From contig CAYURQ010000018.1 in the NCBI GenBank assembly GCA_964447315.1, positions 1-15,526 on the forward strand: 15,526 nt of DNA, given 5' to 3'. The position numbers were made by a program, and so were the translations under genes. This stretch comes from MWBV01 sp964447315. GTDB lineage: Archaea > Nanobdellota > Nanobdellia > Pacearchaeales > GW2011-AR1. Below the pieces are notes generated by a model. That model saw only the letters and a list, made by a program, of their open reading frames with translations. It had not been told where the DNA came from and searched no databases. The first letter of the stretch is position 1. Every line of letters starts with the position of its first letter. Shown one piece after another: positions 1 through 6,728 of the stretch.

Positions 1-55
1 TAAAAAGAAATAATTGTATTTAAATTTATTGACATTACATTTAAAAATAATCTTT
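1..55. repeat. Direct repeat, left copy (55 bp, cut by window edge)
   Basis: Bases 1-55 are identical to 519-573, an exact repeat 518 bases apart. The right copy holds the last lysine codons and stop of the gene at 100-531 and then the promoter of the next gene. By the same phase, the left copy would hold the last codons and TAA (11-13) of a gene lying left of the window, then a TATA-like TTTAAAAATAAT for the gene at 100. This suggests tandem duplication of a gene-plus-promoter unit. The true left limit cannot be seen. Confidence 0.85.
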
Positions 56-99
56 TTTAGTATAACAATCTTTATTAAGAAATAAAACAAAAAAAGTAT

Positions 100-531
100 A
101 TGGATGAGGAAAAGAATTTAAAATCAAATATAAAAGAAACCATAAAAGAAATAAATAATACAATGAAAGAGAATGAAAAATATTTATTTTGGGAATCAAT
201 AAAAGATAAAGTTAAAATTCTTGGCCTTGGAGCATTGATATACATCTCATCACCCATTCTTAGCACATTATCTTATGCAAACTTTTCTTTAAAAATAGCT
301 CAAGACCCACAAGTATCAAAAATTTATAACTCAAATATAAGTAAAGAAGAAAGAACAGAAAAATTAGATAGAATTATGGAAGAAAAAGGGTATTATGAAG
401 AACTAGCTAATAAGATTAATAGAAACAATATCTTAGATAAATCCTCTAAAGCGGCTGGGGGAGCTTCTCTTGCTTACTTCTTAATTGGAGGGGCTTTAGA
501 TATAAGAAAGTATATTAATAAAAAGAAATAA
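100..531 (+). CDS. Unrecognised small membrane protein
   Basis: A 143-residue protein that I do not recognise. The first ~35 residues are charged and lysine/glutamate-rich, likely helical or coiled coil. A hydrophobic segment follows at about 40-62 (VKILGLGALIYISSPIL), then a charged middle region. A second glycine/alanine-rich hydrophobic stretch lies at about 116-134 (KAAGGASLAYFLIGGALDI), and the protein ends in a basic KYINKKK tail. Two membrane helices with both ends in the cytoplasm is the likely topology. The gene lies between two copies of a 55-bp repeat, which hints that it belongs to a tandem family with a relative left of the window. A TATA-like element in the left copy would give a leader of ~30 bases. 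Function unknown. Confidence 0.6.
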   Translation: MDEEKNLKSNIKETIKEINNTMKENEKYLFWESIKDKVKILGLGALIYISSPILSTLSYANFSLKIAQDPQVSKIYNSNISKEERTEKLDRIMEEKGYYEELANKINRNNILDKSSKAAGGASLAYFLIGGALDIRKYINKKK

Positions 532-573
532 TTGTATTTAAATTTATTGACATTACATTTAAAAATAATCTTT
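519..573. repeat. Direct repeat, right copy, containing a promoter
   Basis: Exact match to 1-55. It covers the last four codons and stop of the preceding gene and a TATA-like TTTAAAAATAAT at about 558-569. That element is ~28 bases before the ATG at 587, the spacing expected for a leaderless archaeal promoter. Identity stops at 573, so the two downstream genes share a promoter core but not their start regions. Confidence 0.85.
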
Positions 574-586
574 ACTAAATTAATTC

Positions 587-1273
587 ATGGCAGAGGTGAA
601 TAGTATTAGTTCCATAGTTGTTGGATTATATCAATCTTTCTTAGAAATATTACCTGAATGGATGCAAATTTTTGTTAATTTATTCCTTTTAGTTTTAGTT
701 GTTGTAATTTATGCAATATTTATTTGGAAATTCTATAGATTTATCTCAAAGAAAAATATCTTAGAGCTTAACCTAAATCAATATAATAAATTTGAAAGGC
801 CAGGAACAATAAAATTAATGGCAGGTTTATTTTATTTTCTTGAATATATAGTTATCTTACCTTTCTTAATTTTCTTTTGGTTTGGAGTATTTACTCTGTT
901 TTTAATTTTCCTAACAGAAGGATTAGATGTTCAAACTCTTTTAGTTTTATCAGCAGTAATTATAGGAGCAGTAAGAATGACTGCTTATTATAAAGAAGAT
1001 GTTTCAAAAGAAGTCGCAAAACTATTGCCCTATACTCTTTTAGCAGTATCAATGACAAAAGTTAATTTCATTCATTTTGGAACTATTTTAGGAAATTTAT
1101 CTCAAATACCCTCATTCTACAACAATATTATTTATTACTTAGCTTTCATAATTGTTCTTGAAATAGTTTTGAGAGCATTTGATATTATTATTTCGTTATT
1201 TAATTTAGAAGTTGTCCAAGTAACAGAAGCAGAATTAGATGAGGCAGAACTTAAGCCTCCAAAAAATGTTTAA
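587..1273 (+). CDS. Multi-pass membrane protein, function unknown
   Basis: A 228-residue integral membrane protein. Hydrophobic segments are visible at about 27-50, 78-109 (long, possibly two passes), 117-130, 146-160 (weaker) and 180-205. A cytoplasmic-looking loop (51-77) holds ISKKNILELNLNQYNK, and an acidic tail (VTEAELDEAELKPP) ends the protein. No catalytic motif or known transporter signature is evident. The start is set by a TATA-like box ~28 bases upstream inside the 55-bp repeat, which makes the mRNA probably leaderless. The 3' end overlaps the end of the convergent antiporter gene by four bases. It could be a small channel or a partner of the neighbouring antiporter, but only position suggests this. 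Confidence 0.6.
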   Translation: MAEVNSISSIVVGLYQSFLEILPEWMQIFVNLFLLVLVVVIYAIFIWKFYRFISKKNILELNLNQYNKFERPGTIKLMAGLFYFLEYIVILPFLIFFWFGVFTLFLIFLTEGLDVQTLLVLSAVIIGAVRMTAYYKEDVSKEVAKLLPYTLLAVSMTKVNFIHFGTILGNLSQIPSFYNNIIYYLAFIIVLEIVLRAFDIIISLFNLEVVQVTEAELDEAELKPPKNV

Positions 1274-2976
1274 TGATCCCTTTCAACATGAGGATGCTCT
1301 TGACCCTCTCCAATTCTTTCTTTTAAATCTTTAATTTGTTTTTCTTTTTCTCTTTTGTAAATTTTACTATCTTTCTCAGCATTTTCAATAATTCTTGAAA
1401 CATAAGCCCCTCCCAAGAAATGCGGAAGAATTACGTAATCTGCTCCTGCATCATATAAATCAAATGCATCATTAATTTGTCTAGCTGTAACAATAATCTT
1501 TGTTTTCTTATTCTTTAACCTAACATGATTAAGCAAAGTTAAATTAACTTCTTTATCAGGAATTGTAGAAACAACTAATTTAGCTTTTCCAAGTTTAATA
1601 TCTTCCAATAAATCAACATTAGACAAATCTCCATAAATACAATTAATCCCTTTAGAAATTAATTTCTTAACTCTTTGAGGATTAAAATCAATAATCAAAT
1701 ACTCTTTCTTTATTTTCATAAATTTCTTCATTATTGAGAAACCAATCCTATTCTCTCCAAACAAAAAATATTCATAACTTTTCTCAAGAATTTCTTTTTC
1801 TTTTAATTTCTTTTTCTCAAAAATAGATAAATGTCTTGAAATATAAAAGTAAATTTTTTCAGAGTACATAATCATATATGTAGAACCTGCAATAGTGAAC
1901 AACCCAATTATTGTAACAAACGAAAGTACTTCATTACTTAAATGTCCCACTTTAACTCCTAATGCTATTAATATCAAAGAAAATTCACTTATTTGAGCAA
2001 CAGTAAGTCCTGCGTTAAATCCTGTGTTTTTACTATATCCAAAAATTCCCATTATTGCTAAAACAATTAAAGGGTTTCCAATAAGAATAAATAAAGAAAG
2101 TACAATTGCAGGAACAATCATGCTAGAAAAGTTTCCAAAAAACATTTGAGAACCCAAAAGTATGAAAAATGCTAAAATGAAAAAGTCTCTCAAAGGTTTT
2201 AGTTTAGAACTAATTTCATAACTATAAGAAAACATTGAAAGTAAAATACCTGCAAGCAAAGCACCAACTTCAATTGAAAGTCCTATAAACATGAATAAAG
2301 CAGAAATTCCGAACCCCCAGGCAATTGCAAAAATAAAAAGAAACTCTTGAGATCTTGAAAAGAAATTATTGAATTTTGGAAGAATATAATGACTAAATAA
2401 AAATAATGCTCCAAAAAGAATAATTCCTTTAATAAAAACACCTGCAACTATATTCAAAGAACCTTCTCCACTTGCAAAAGAAGAAATAAAAATAAGAACT
2501 ATAATTGCTATTAAATCTTGGATAAGTAAAAAACCTACTGAAATTTTTCCATAAAGCTTATCTAAAGATTCTTTATCAGAAAGAAGTTTCATAATTATAA
2601 TTGTACTTGAAAAAGTCAATGCAATTGCTATGTACAATGCAGTTAAATGAGGAAATCCAAGAGCAAGGCAGATTAAATATCCAATTAATGAAGTAAATAT
2701 TATTTGTCCAATTCCAGTTACCAAAGAAATCTTACCAACTTCTTTAATTATTTTAGGATTAAGATGCAAACCAACTAAAAATAAAAGAAATGCAATTCCA
2801 ATTTCAGCAAAAATTTGCCAAGTAGCTTCTGTATGCAAAATATCTAAAAATAAAGGCCCAACAAGAATTCCAGAAAGAATATATCCTATTATGAGGGGTT
2901 GTTTTAAAGCCCTCATTACTATAGAAACTCCTAGCACAATAAGTATTATTAAACTCAACTCAACAAATAAATTCAT
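1270..2976 (-). CDS. KefB-like monovalent cation/proton antiporter with TrkA-N domain
   Basis: A 568-residue CPA2-family antiporter, expected to exchange K+ or Na+ for H+ across the cytoplasmic membrane. Residues 1-380 carry about twelve helices with family signatures: GYILSGILVGP (31-41), GIAFLLFLVGLHLNP (60-74), a QD pair at 153-154 in the ion-binding region, and GLTVAQISEFSLI (323-335). Residues ~402-525 form an RCK/TrkA-N Rossmann domain (FLFGENRIG, with an acidic residue at the end of strand 2, D430). Its glycine motif is GxxxxG rather than the usual GxGxxG, because the middle glycine is asparagine, so nucleotide gating may be weakened. The TrkA-C domain is absent; a charged tail ends in HPHVERDH. 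A GGTG Shine-Dalgarno-like site (2981-2984) and TATA-like TTTTTATATG (minus strand, ~3012-3022) precede the ATG. Confidence 0.9.
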   Translation of the reverse strand: MNLFVELSLIILIVLGVSIVMRALKQPLIIGYILSGILVGPLFLDILHTEATWQIFAEIGIAFLLFLVGLHLNPKIIKEVGKISLVTGIGQIIFTSLIGYLICLALGFPHLTALYIAIALTFSSTIIIMKLLSDKESLDKLYGKISVGFLLIQDLIAIIVLIFISSFASGEGSLNIVAGVFIKGIILFGALFLFSHYILPKFNNFFSRSQEFLFIFAIAWGFGISALFMFIGLSIEVGALLAGILLSMFSYSYEISSKLKPLRDFFILAFFILLGSQMFFGNFSSMIVPAIVLSLFILIGNPLIVLAIMGIFGYSKNTGFNAGLTVAQISEFSLILIALGVKVGHLSNEVLSFVTIIGLFTIAGSTYMIMYSEKIYFYISRHLSIFEKKKLKEKEILEKSYEYFLFGENRIGFSIMKKFMKIKKEYLIIDFNPQRVKKLISKGINCIYGDLSNVDLLEDIKLGKAKLVVSTIPDKEVNLTLLNHVRLKNKKTKIIVTARQINDAFDLYDAGADYVILPHFLGGAYVSRIIENAEKDSKIYKREKEKQIKDLKERIGEGQEHPHVERDH

Positions 2977-3011
2977 TTTACACCTTTTTTATAAAAATTA
3001 TAGTAAATTTG

Positions 3012-3022
3012 CATATAAAAAG
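3012..3022 (-). promoter_or_regulatory. TATA-like box for the antiporter gene
   Basis: On the minus strand this reads TTTTTATATG, about 36-46 bases before the ATG at 2976. Transcription would start near 2990, leaving a short leader that carries the AAAAGGTG Shine-Dalgarno-like site. The divergent uS10 gene starts at 3106, so the shared 129-base spacer must hold both promoters. A plus-strand TTTTTAAACC at about 3024-3033 is a candidate for uS10. Confidence 0.45.
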
Positions 3023-3105
3023 CTTTTTAAACCAATTTTGTTCATATTATTCATAGCAAGAATAAAATTCAAAAGAATTTCGTGCTTACAATTTTAACAG
3101 TTAAA

Positions 3106-3414
3106 ATGGCAAAAGTAAGAATCAAACTAAATAGTCCGAATATAGAAGAGCTTAACAGAATCTGCGATTCAGTAAAGGAAATAGCAAAAAAATCAGGAAT
3201 AAATATTAGTGGGCCTGTTCCACTTCCAACCAAAAAACTTAAAGTTACTACAAGAAAATCTCCTTGTGGAGACGGAACAGCTACATTTGACAGATTTGAA
3301 ATGCGTATTCATAAAAGATTAATTGACTTACCAGCAAATGAAAAAATTTTACATCATGTTATGAGAATGCAAATTCCAAAGTCAGTTAATATAAAAATTG
3401 AAATGAAAGATTGA
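3106..3414 (+). CDS. rps10: Small ribosomal subunit protein uS10 (S10), archaeal type
   Basis: A 102-residue uS10, the normal archaeal length. It is a component of the 30S head. It shows the family's tightly conserved core: GPVPLPTKKLKVTTRKSP, followed by GTATFDRFEMRIHKRLIDL, which is the archaeal/eukaryotic form rather than the bacterial one. The protein ends as expected in a basic/acidic beta strand (VNIKIEMKD). The ATG at 3106 gives the canonical MAKVRIKL start; an in-frame GTG at 3082 would add eight unconserved residues and is rejected. The elongation factor 1-alpha gene that often precedes uS10 in archaea is not adjacent here, so the gene stands alone between the antiporter and the toxin-antitoxin pair. 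Confidence 0.97.
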   Translation: MAKVRIKLNSPNIEELNRICDSVKEIAKKSGINISGPVPLPTKKLKVTTRKSPCGDGTATFDRFEMRIHKRLIDLPANEKILHHVMRMQIPKSVNIKIEMKD

Positions 3415-3421
3415 ATTTTCA

Positions 3422-3763
3422 TTACAACAACTTAATCTTACTCAAATTTTCTTTTATTTTAGGCAAATCATTCTTTATTGTTTTCCAAACTCTATTTACA
3501 CTAACCTCAAAATATGAATGAATCAATAAATTTTTAAAATTGGCCATTTCTTTCCAAGGAATTAAAGGATTTGTATTTCTAATAGACATTGGAATATTTT
3601 TAATAGCTTCTCCAATAATCTCCATTCTTCTTACAACAGCATCCTGGACTTGAGGATTATCTTTAAAATCCTCTTGAGAAATATCTTTTGTATAATCTTG
3701 TATCTTATTTATACTTTCATTTATATCTGAAAGATATAATTTATAATTTCTTTGTTTTCTCAT
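3422..3763 (-). CDS. HepT-like toxin (DUF86 family)
   Basis: A 113-residue all-helical protein of the HepT/DUF86 family, the toxin half of MntA-HepT systems. In studied members it is a HEPN ribonuclease with an R-x4-H motif, and it is silenced when the antitoxin adenylylates the tyrosine of H-x-Y. Here the family landmark RRMEIIGEAIKNIP is present (45-58). The active-site region reads FKNLLIHSYF (76-85): H82 and Y84 are kept, but the arginine is lysine (K77). The RNase may therefore be weakened or dead, or lysine may substitute. The gene starts inside the upstream nucleotidyltransferase gene with a 23-base overlap, so the pair is translated from one mRNA. Confidence 0.85.
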   Translation of the reverse strand: MRKQRNYKLYLSDINESINKIQDYTKDISQEDFKDNPQVQDAVVRRMEIIGEAIKNIPMSIRNTNPLIPWKEMANFKNLLIHSYFEVSVNRVWKTIKNDLPKIKENLSKIKLL

Positions 3764-4046
3764 AAATTAAAACCTCTTCATCAAGAATATTATCTTTTAA
3801 TTCAGGTTTTATTGTTTCATATTCCAATAAATCAACTTCCTTATTAAGTGCTTGCTCTAATTCAATTTTAATACTAGCAACATCCAATAAACTCAAATCT
3901 TTATCTAATTCAACTAAAATATCCACATCACTATTTTCTCTTTGCTCATTACGAACATAACTTCCGAATAAACCTGCTCTTAAAACTCCTTTATTTACAA
4001 GGATTGGCAACACTATTTCTTTAATCTCATTAACTGAATTTACCAT
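3741..4046 (-). CDS. MntA-like nucleotidyltransferase antitoxin
   Basis: A 101-residue minimal nucleotidyltransferase (polymerase beta-like fold). The signature GS-x10-D-x-D is intact: G28-S29 (LFGSYVR), D40 and D42 (NSDVDILVEL), with a third acidic residue at D72 (EVDLLE). In MntA-HepT pairs this enzyme transfers AMP to the tyrosine of HepT and neutralises it. The order antitoxin-then-toxin with a 23-base overlap is typical. Its own promoter is visible on the minus strand: TTTATATATTTCC at about 4066-4078, with a TGAGGT Shine-Dalgarno-like site nearer the ATG. Confidence 0.88.
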   Translation of the reverse strand: MVNSVNEIKEIVLPILVNKGVLRAGLFGSYVRNEQRENSDVDILVELDKDLSLLDVASIKIELEQALNKEVDLLEYETIKPELKDNILDEEVLIYEKTKKL

Positions 4047-4065
4047 ATAAAAAATACCTCAAGGA

Positions 4066-4078
4066 AATATATAAATTT
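4066..4078 (-). promoter_or_regulatory. TATA-like box of the toxin-antitoxin operon
   Basis: Minus-strand TTTATATATTTCC lies about 20-32 bases before the ATG at 4046. A TGAGGT element between box and start could serve as a ribosome binding site. The divergent cyclophilin promoter lies within 40 bases. Confidence 0.55.
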
Positions 4079-4099
4079 ATCTAGTTAATTCCAAAAACC

Positions 4100-4107
4100 T
4101 TTAAAAC
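4100..4107 (+). promoter_or_regulatory. TATA-like box of the cyclophilin gene
   Basis: TTTAAAAC begins 28 bases before the ATG at 4128, standard spacing for a leaderless archaeal transcript. No Shine-Dalgarno sequence lies between it and the start. Confidence 0.55.
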
Positions 4108-4127
4108 CCCTAATTTCTTTAATTAAT

Positions 4128-4691
4128 ATGAAAGCTAAAACATGGATTTTTATTGGAATTCTTGTTGTAGCTGTAATCGCAGGAATCTTTATTGGAATTC
4201 CCACAGGAAACACAACTAAAATGGCAGACGTAACAAAAGTAAAACTTGAAACAAATAAAGGAGATATAGTTATTGCATTATACAAAGATACTCCAATTAC
4301 TTCTGGGAATTTTGAAAAACTAGTAAAAGAAGGATTTTACAATGGAGTTATTTTCCATAGAGTAATTCCTGGATTTATGATTCAAGGAGGAGACCCAACA
4401 GGAACAGGAATGGGCGGACCAGGATATAATATTGAAGATGAATTCACACACCAACCTGCAAATGAAAACAACAAATACACAATTTCAATGGCTAATGCAG
4501 GGCCAAACACAGGAGGCTCACAATTTTTCATAAACCTTGTTGATAACAATTTCCTTGATACAAAACATCCTGTTTTTGGAAAAGTAATTCAAGGAATGGA
4601 TGTTGTTGATGAAATTGCAAATGTTCCAACAAATCCTCAAGATAAACCATTAGAAGAGGTTGTAATTCTTAAAGCAACAATCTTTAACTAA
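4128..4691 (+). CDS. Membrane-anchored cyclophilin-type peptidyl-prolyl isomerase
   Basis: A 187-residue protein: one N-terminal membrane anchor (~5-24), then PTGN and a short linker, then a complete cyclophilin domain (~37-187). Cyclophilins catalyse cis-trans isomerisation of X-Pro bonds in folding proteins; the anchor places this one outside the cell membrane. Catalytic landmarks are present: FHR with R78, MIQGGD with Q86, GSQFFI (130-135) and LDTKHPVFGKV with H147. The tryptophan of cyclophilin A (W121), which governs cyclosporin binding, corresponds to F142, as in many prokaryotic members. It is likely a general folding aid for secreted proteins, in keeping with the many anchored thioredoxins further right. 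It carries the same post-anchor TGN motif as those proteins. Confidence 0.93.
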   Translation: MKAKTWIFIGILVVAVIAGIFIGIPTGNTTKMADVTKVKLETNKGDIVIALYKDTPITSGNFEKLVKEGFYNGVIFHRVIPGFMIQGGDPTGTGMGGPGYNIEDEFTHQPANENNKYTISMANAGPNTGGSQFFINLVDNNFLDTKHPVFGKVIQGMDVVDEIANVPTNPQDKPLEEVVILKATIFN

Positions 4692-4740
4692 TCAATCCTC
4701 AAAAGATTTCTAATAATAACCCTCTTATTCTCCATAAAAT

Positions 4741-5658
4741 TTACTTAATCACATTTCCATATAAATCATAAACTAGTCCGTTTGAAAAAAAAGCTATTTT
4801 TTCTAATTCCCTTAAAAAATCCTTATTAGTATCTAAGGTAATAAAACTTAAATTCAAATTATTTTTCTTGGAAATTTCAATTAAATCTTTAGAATTTCCT
4901 TCTCCCACATTATCTTCTCCATTAATTATAGTTAAAATATTATAATTATATAATTCTTCAATTAAATCTTTACAAGCAGTATAATAACAAGTTCTTCCTC
5001 CAGGAACAAATCTTTTAATTTCTTTTTCATCTTTAAAAGGAATTAAATCATTATATCTTCCAGGAAATCTTGAAAATGCAAAAAACTTATGAAATTTAGA
5101 AAAATCATAATTACATAAAAATTCCCATGCTCCATTTTGTCCCATTGAACCAGAAACATCACATAAAACAACTGTTGGTTTGTCATTATTAAAACCCTTA
5201 AAGCAACTATCTGGTTGAAATAATTTCAAAGCATAATCTAAATCATTTTTGTAAGGAATTATATCTACTCTACGATATTTGCTTAAATCCTCTCCTTCTC
5301 TACAAGGAATCTCTCCGTGATAACTAGAAACAATTCTTTCATTTAATTCAGGATGTAAAAAATTTATATAATCTCTAACTCCAAAAGTTCTTTTTCCACT
5401 TAACTCAAGATTGTGTTCAGGAGTATAAGTAGAATCAGCATATCCTTTAAGAATTAAATAATCAAAAGTATTTAATTCAGGGTAATTCAAAACTTGATTT
5501 AAATAAACTTCTGTATTAAATTCATTTTCAATACTTAACTCATGTTTATCCACTCCATAATACAAACTCTGAATTTTTTCCTGAGAAAAAACAGGATTAA
5601 TTAATATATTACTCAATAAAACACCGCCCCCAACAAGAATATTTCTAAGGGTTTTCAT
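4741..5658 (-). CDS. Secreted OmpA-like / von Willebrand factor A two-domain protein
   Basis: A 305-residue protein with a signal peptide (~1-25, ending near PVFSQ). Residues ~65-135 look like an OmpA C-terminal domain: LILKGYADS (D75), N-x-x-LS-x-x-R (N83 to R90) and RRVDI (129-133), where D75 and R90 match the residues that bind peptidoglycan diaminopimelate in bacteria. Residues ~160-300 form a von Willebrand A domain with a metal-ion site DVSGS (167-171) and a following threonine in GGRTCYYTA (T223). Such domains bind protein ligands through a divalent metal ion. The ATG at 5658 is chosen because TTAAATAAA lies ~25-30 bases upstream; a TTG at 5667 would add only MKF. Domain calls come from motifs; the fusion is unusual for an archaeon. 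Confidence 0.72.
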   Translation of the reverse strand: MKTLRNILVGGGVLLSNILINPVFSQEKIQSLYYGVDKHELSIENEFNTEVYLNQVLNYPELNTFDYLILKGYADSTYTPEHNLELSGKRTFGVRDYINFLHPELNERIVSSYHGEIPCREGEDLSKYRRVDIIPYKNDLDYALKLFQPDSCFKGFNNDKPTVVLCDVSGSMGQNGAWEFLCNYDFSKFHKFFAFSRFPGRYNDLIPFKDEKEIKRFVPGGRTCYYTACKDLIEELYNYNILTIINGEDNVGEGNSKDLIEISKKNNLNLSFITLDTNKDFLRELEKIAFFSNGLVYDLYGNVIK

Positions 5659-5699
5659 AAATTTCAAAGATTATTTTTTTATTTAAGGATTATTGTACT

Positions 5700-5966
5700 C
5701 TATTTTGATTTATATAAAACATTAAAAAAACCAGAAATATAACCACAAAACAAAGTACTATCAAAATCTTCATTTGCATTAAATCTTATTTCCCAATAGT
5801 TCTTATTTGGGTTTTTTTTATTTTTAGAAATCCTTATCTTGTTATAAAGCCCAAGTTTCTGAGAAGTATCTAGATGAGAATTCAGATAATCTTCTAAAGA
5901 GGATATTTGCTTATGGGTTAAACTTGGAATGTAAATTCTAGCTTGATTGTTCTTACTGAAAATCAT
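5700..5966 (-). CDS. Unrecognised small soluble protein
   Basis: An 88-residue protein, no membrane segment or signal peptide, that I do not recognise. It mixes strands and helices (ARIYIPSLTHKQISSLEDYL, then a basic turn KNKKNPNKNYW, then EIRFNANEDF) and looks like a compact alpha/beta domain. A TATA-like TTTTTAAAA on the minus strand at about 5988-5997 is ~25-30 bases before the ATG, which supports a real gene. It is divergent from the next small gene at 6057, with 90 bases between the starts. No function can be given. Confidence 0.55.
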   Translation of the reverse strand: MIFSKNNQARIYIPSLTHKQISSLEDYLNSHLDTSQKLGLYNKIRISKNKKNPNKNYWEIRFNANEDFDSTLFCGYISGFFNVLYKSK

Positions 5967-6028
5967 AAAAAAAATACAAATAGTTTCTTTTTAAAAATTA
6001 CGGTGATAAAATCAAATAAAAAGAAAAA

Positions 6029-6036
6029 TATTTATA
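6029..6036 (+). promoter_or_regulatory. TATA-like box setting the start at 6057
   Basis: TATTTATA ends 20 bases before the ATG at 6057. It argues that the protein begins there and not at the in-frame upstream ATG at 5943, which would lie before this box and overlap the divergent gene. Confidence 0.6.
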
Positions 6037-6056
6037 CTTCAACACTTTTATTTTTA

Positions 6057-6308
6057 ATGGAAAAACAAGAGGAAATTATAACTATTGAAGTTAATGGTGA
6101 GAAGTTAAAAGTAAAAAAACACTGGGATAAATATATTATTGTGAATGATTTTAATGTGTGGGAAAAAGATGAATTCTTAGATGATTTAAATGAAATAAAT
6201 GAAAACACTTACAAACTATTAATGAAAGAGTTTGGAATGAAAGAAAGATGGGCTAAAGCAAAAGTCAGGGATTATCTAGATATGATTAACATGAAGCTTT
6301 GGGGATGA
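6057..6308 (+). CDS. Unrecognised small protein
   Basis: An 83-residue soluble protein with no recognised domain. The N-terminal half looks like beta strands (IITIEVNGEKLKVKKHWDKY), the C-terminal half like two helices (NENTYKLLMKEFGMKERW and AKVRDYLDMINMKLWG), and tryptophan is frequent. The reading frame is open back to 5943, but those codons are less convincing and a TATA-like box at 6029-6036 places transcription start next to the ATG at 6057. An inverted repeat begins at the stop codon. Function unknown. Confidence 0.55.
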   Translation: MEKQEEIITIEVNGEKLKVKKHWDKYIIVNDFNVWEKDEFLDDLNEINENTYKLLMKEFGMKERWAKAKVRDYLDMINMKLWG

Positions 6309-6328
6309 AAAAATTAATTATTTTTCAT
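6305..6328 (+). terminator. Possible hairpin terminator
   Basis: ATGAAAAA and TTTTTCAT form a perfect 8-base inverted repeat around an 8-base AT spacer, beginning at the stop codon of the gene at 6057. The stem is A/T-only and weak. The T-run on its right side is what archaeal RNA polymerase normally needs to terminate, so the T-run may matter more than the stem. Confidence 0.35.
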
Positions 6329-6362
6329 AATCCAGAAATAAATTTTAATTCCTCTAAAAACA

Positions 6363-6386
6363 TTTAAAAGATTGATACTCTTCAAT
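6363..6386 (+). promoter_or_regulatory. arsR promoter: TATA box plus ArsR-type operator (site A)
   Basis: TATA-like TTTAAAAG at 6363-6370 is followed at once by the imperfect palindrome ATTGA-TACTCT-TCAAT (6371-6386), six bases before the ATG at 6392. The same element follows the TATA boxes of the promoters at 6729, 12737 and 13949. Its place over the expected transcription start fits repression by blocking polymerase, here autoregulation of the adjacent ArsR protein. Confidence 0.75.
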
Positions 6387-6391
6387 ATATC

Positions 6392-6688
6392 ATGAAAAAA
6401 GAACTTCAAATATTAAAAGCTCTTTCTGATGAAACAAGATTAAAAATGGTAGAATTTTTACTAAATGGAGAGAAATGTGTTTGTGAAATTTTTCCTCATG
6501 TTAAAAGAACACAATCAACAGTATCAATACAACTTGATGTTTTAAGAAAAGCAGGGATAGTGGATTCAAAAAAACAAGGAAAAAAAGTTTATTATTTTAT
6601 TTCAAATAAAAAAGTTTATGATGTATTCAAAGCATTAGGATATTCTAAAGCAAAACTTATGAAAAAAGAATGCTGTTGTAATTGTTAA
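6392..6688 (+). CDS. ArsR/SmtB-family metal- or redox-responsive repressor
   Basis: A 98-residue winged-helix regulator. It has the ArsR opening LKALSDETRLKMVEFLL (8-24) and, in helix 3, C29-V-C31, equivalent to the ELCVCDL site of arsenic-responsive ArsR. The recognition helix is RTQSTVSIQLDVLRKAGIV (39-57), and a beta-wing follows. Unusually, the last residues are CCCNC (94-98), giving four more thiolates for As(III), a soft metal or persulfide. Members of this family leave DNA when thiolates are bound. It probably binds the ATTGAT-N4-ATCAAT palindromes at four promoters in this window, including its own. Which inducer it senses is not shown by the sequence; the ArsF/ArsG-like genes under the same operator favour arsenicals. 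Confidence 0.92.
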   Translation: MKKELQILKALSDETRLKMVEFLLNGEKCVCEIFPHVKRTQSTVSIQLDVLRKAGIVDSKKQGKKVYYFISNKKVYDVFKALGYSKAKLMKKECCCNC

Positions 6689-6698
6689 CTTAGAAAAC

Positions 6699-6723
6699 TT
6701 TTTAAATATTGATAATTCTCAAT
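6699..6723 (+). promoter_or_regulatory. Promoter of the membrane regulator with ArsR-type operator (site B)
   Basis: TATA-like TTTTTAAAT at 6699-6707 abuts ATTGA-TAATTC-TCAAT (6708-6723). The palindrome starts 21 bases before the ATG at 6729, exactly the distance seen at the arsR start. The second regulator therefore appears to sit under control of the first. Confidence 0.75.
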
Positions 6724-6728
6724 ACATT

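Noticed and set aside
2891..3097. Plus-strand coding sequence overlapping the antiporter start and the uS10 promoter
   Set aside because: It is antisense to conserved antiporter codons and covers the promoter region; no recognisable protein.
3082..3105. Upstream GTG start for uS10
   Set aside because: It would add MLTILTVK, which is not part of archaeal uS10; the ATG at 3106 gives the conserved MAKVRIKL start.
5943..6056. Longer N-terminus for the small protein at 6057
   Set aside because: The extension overlaps the divergent gene start and precedes a well placed TATA-like box; its residues look random and lysine-rich.
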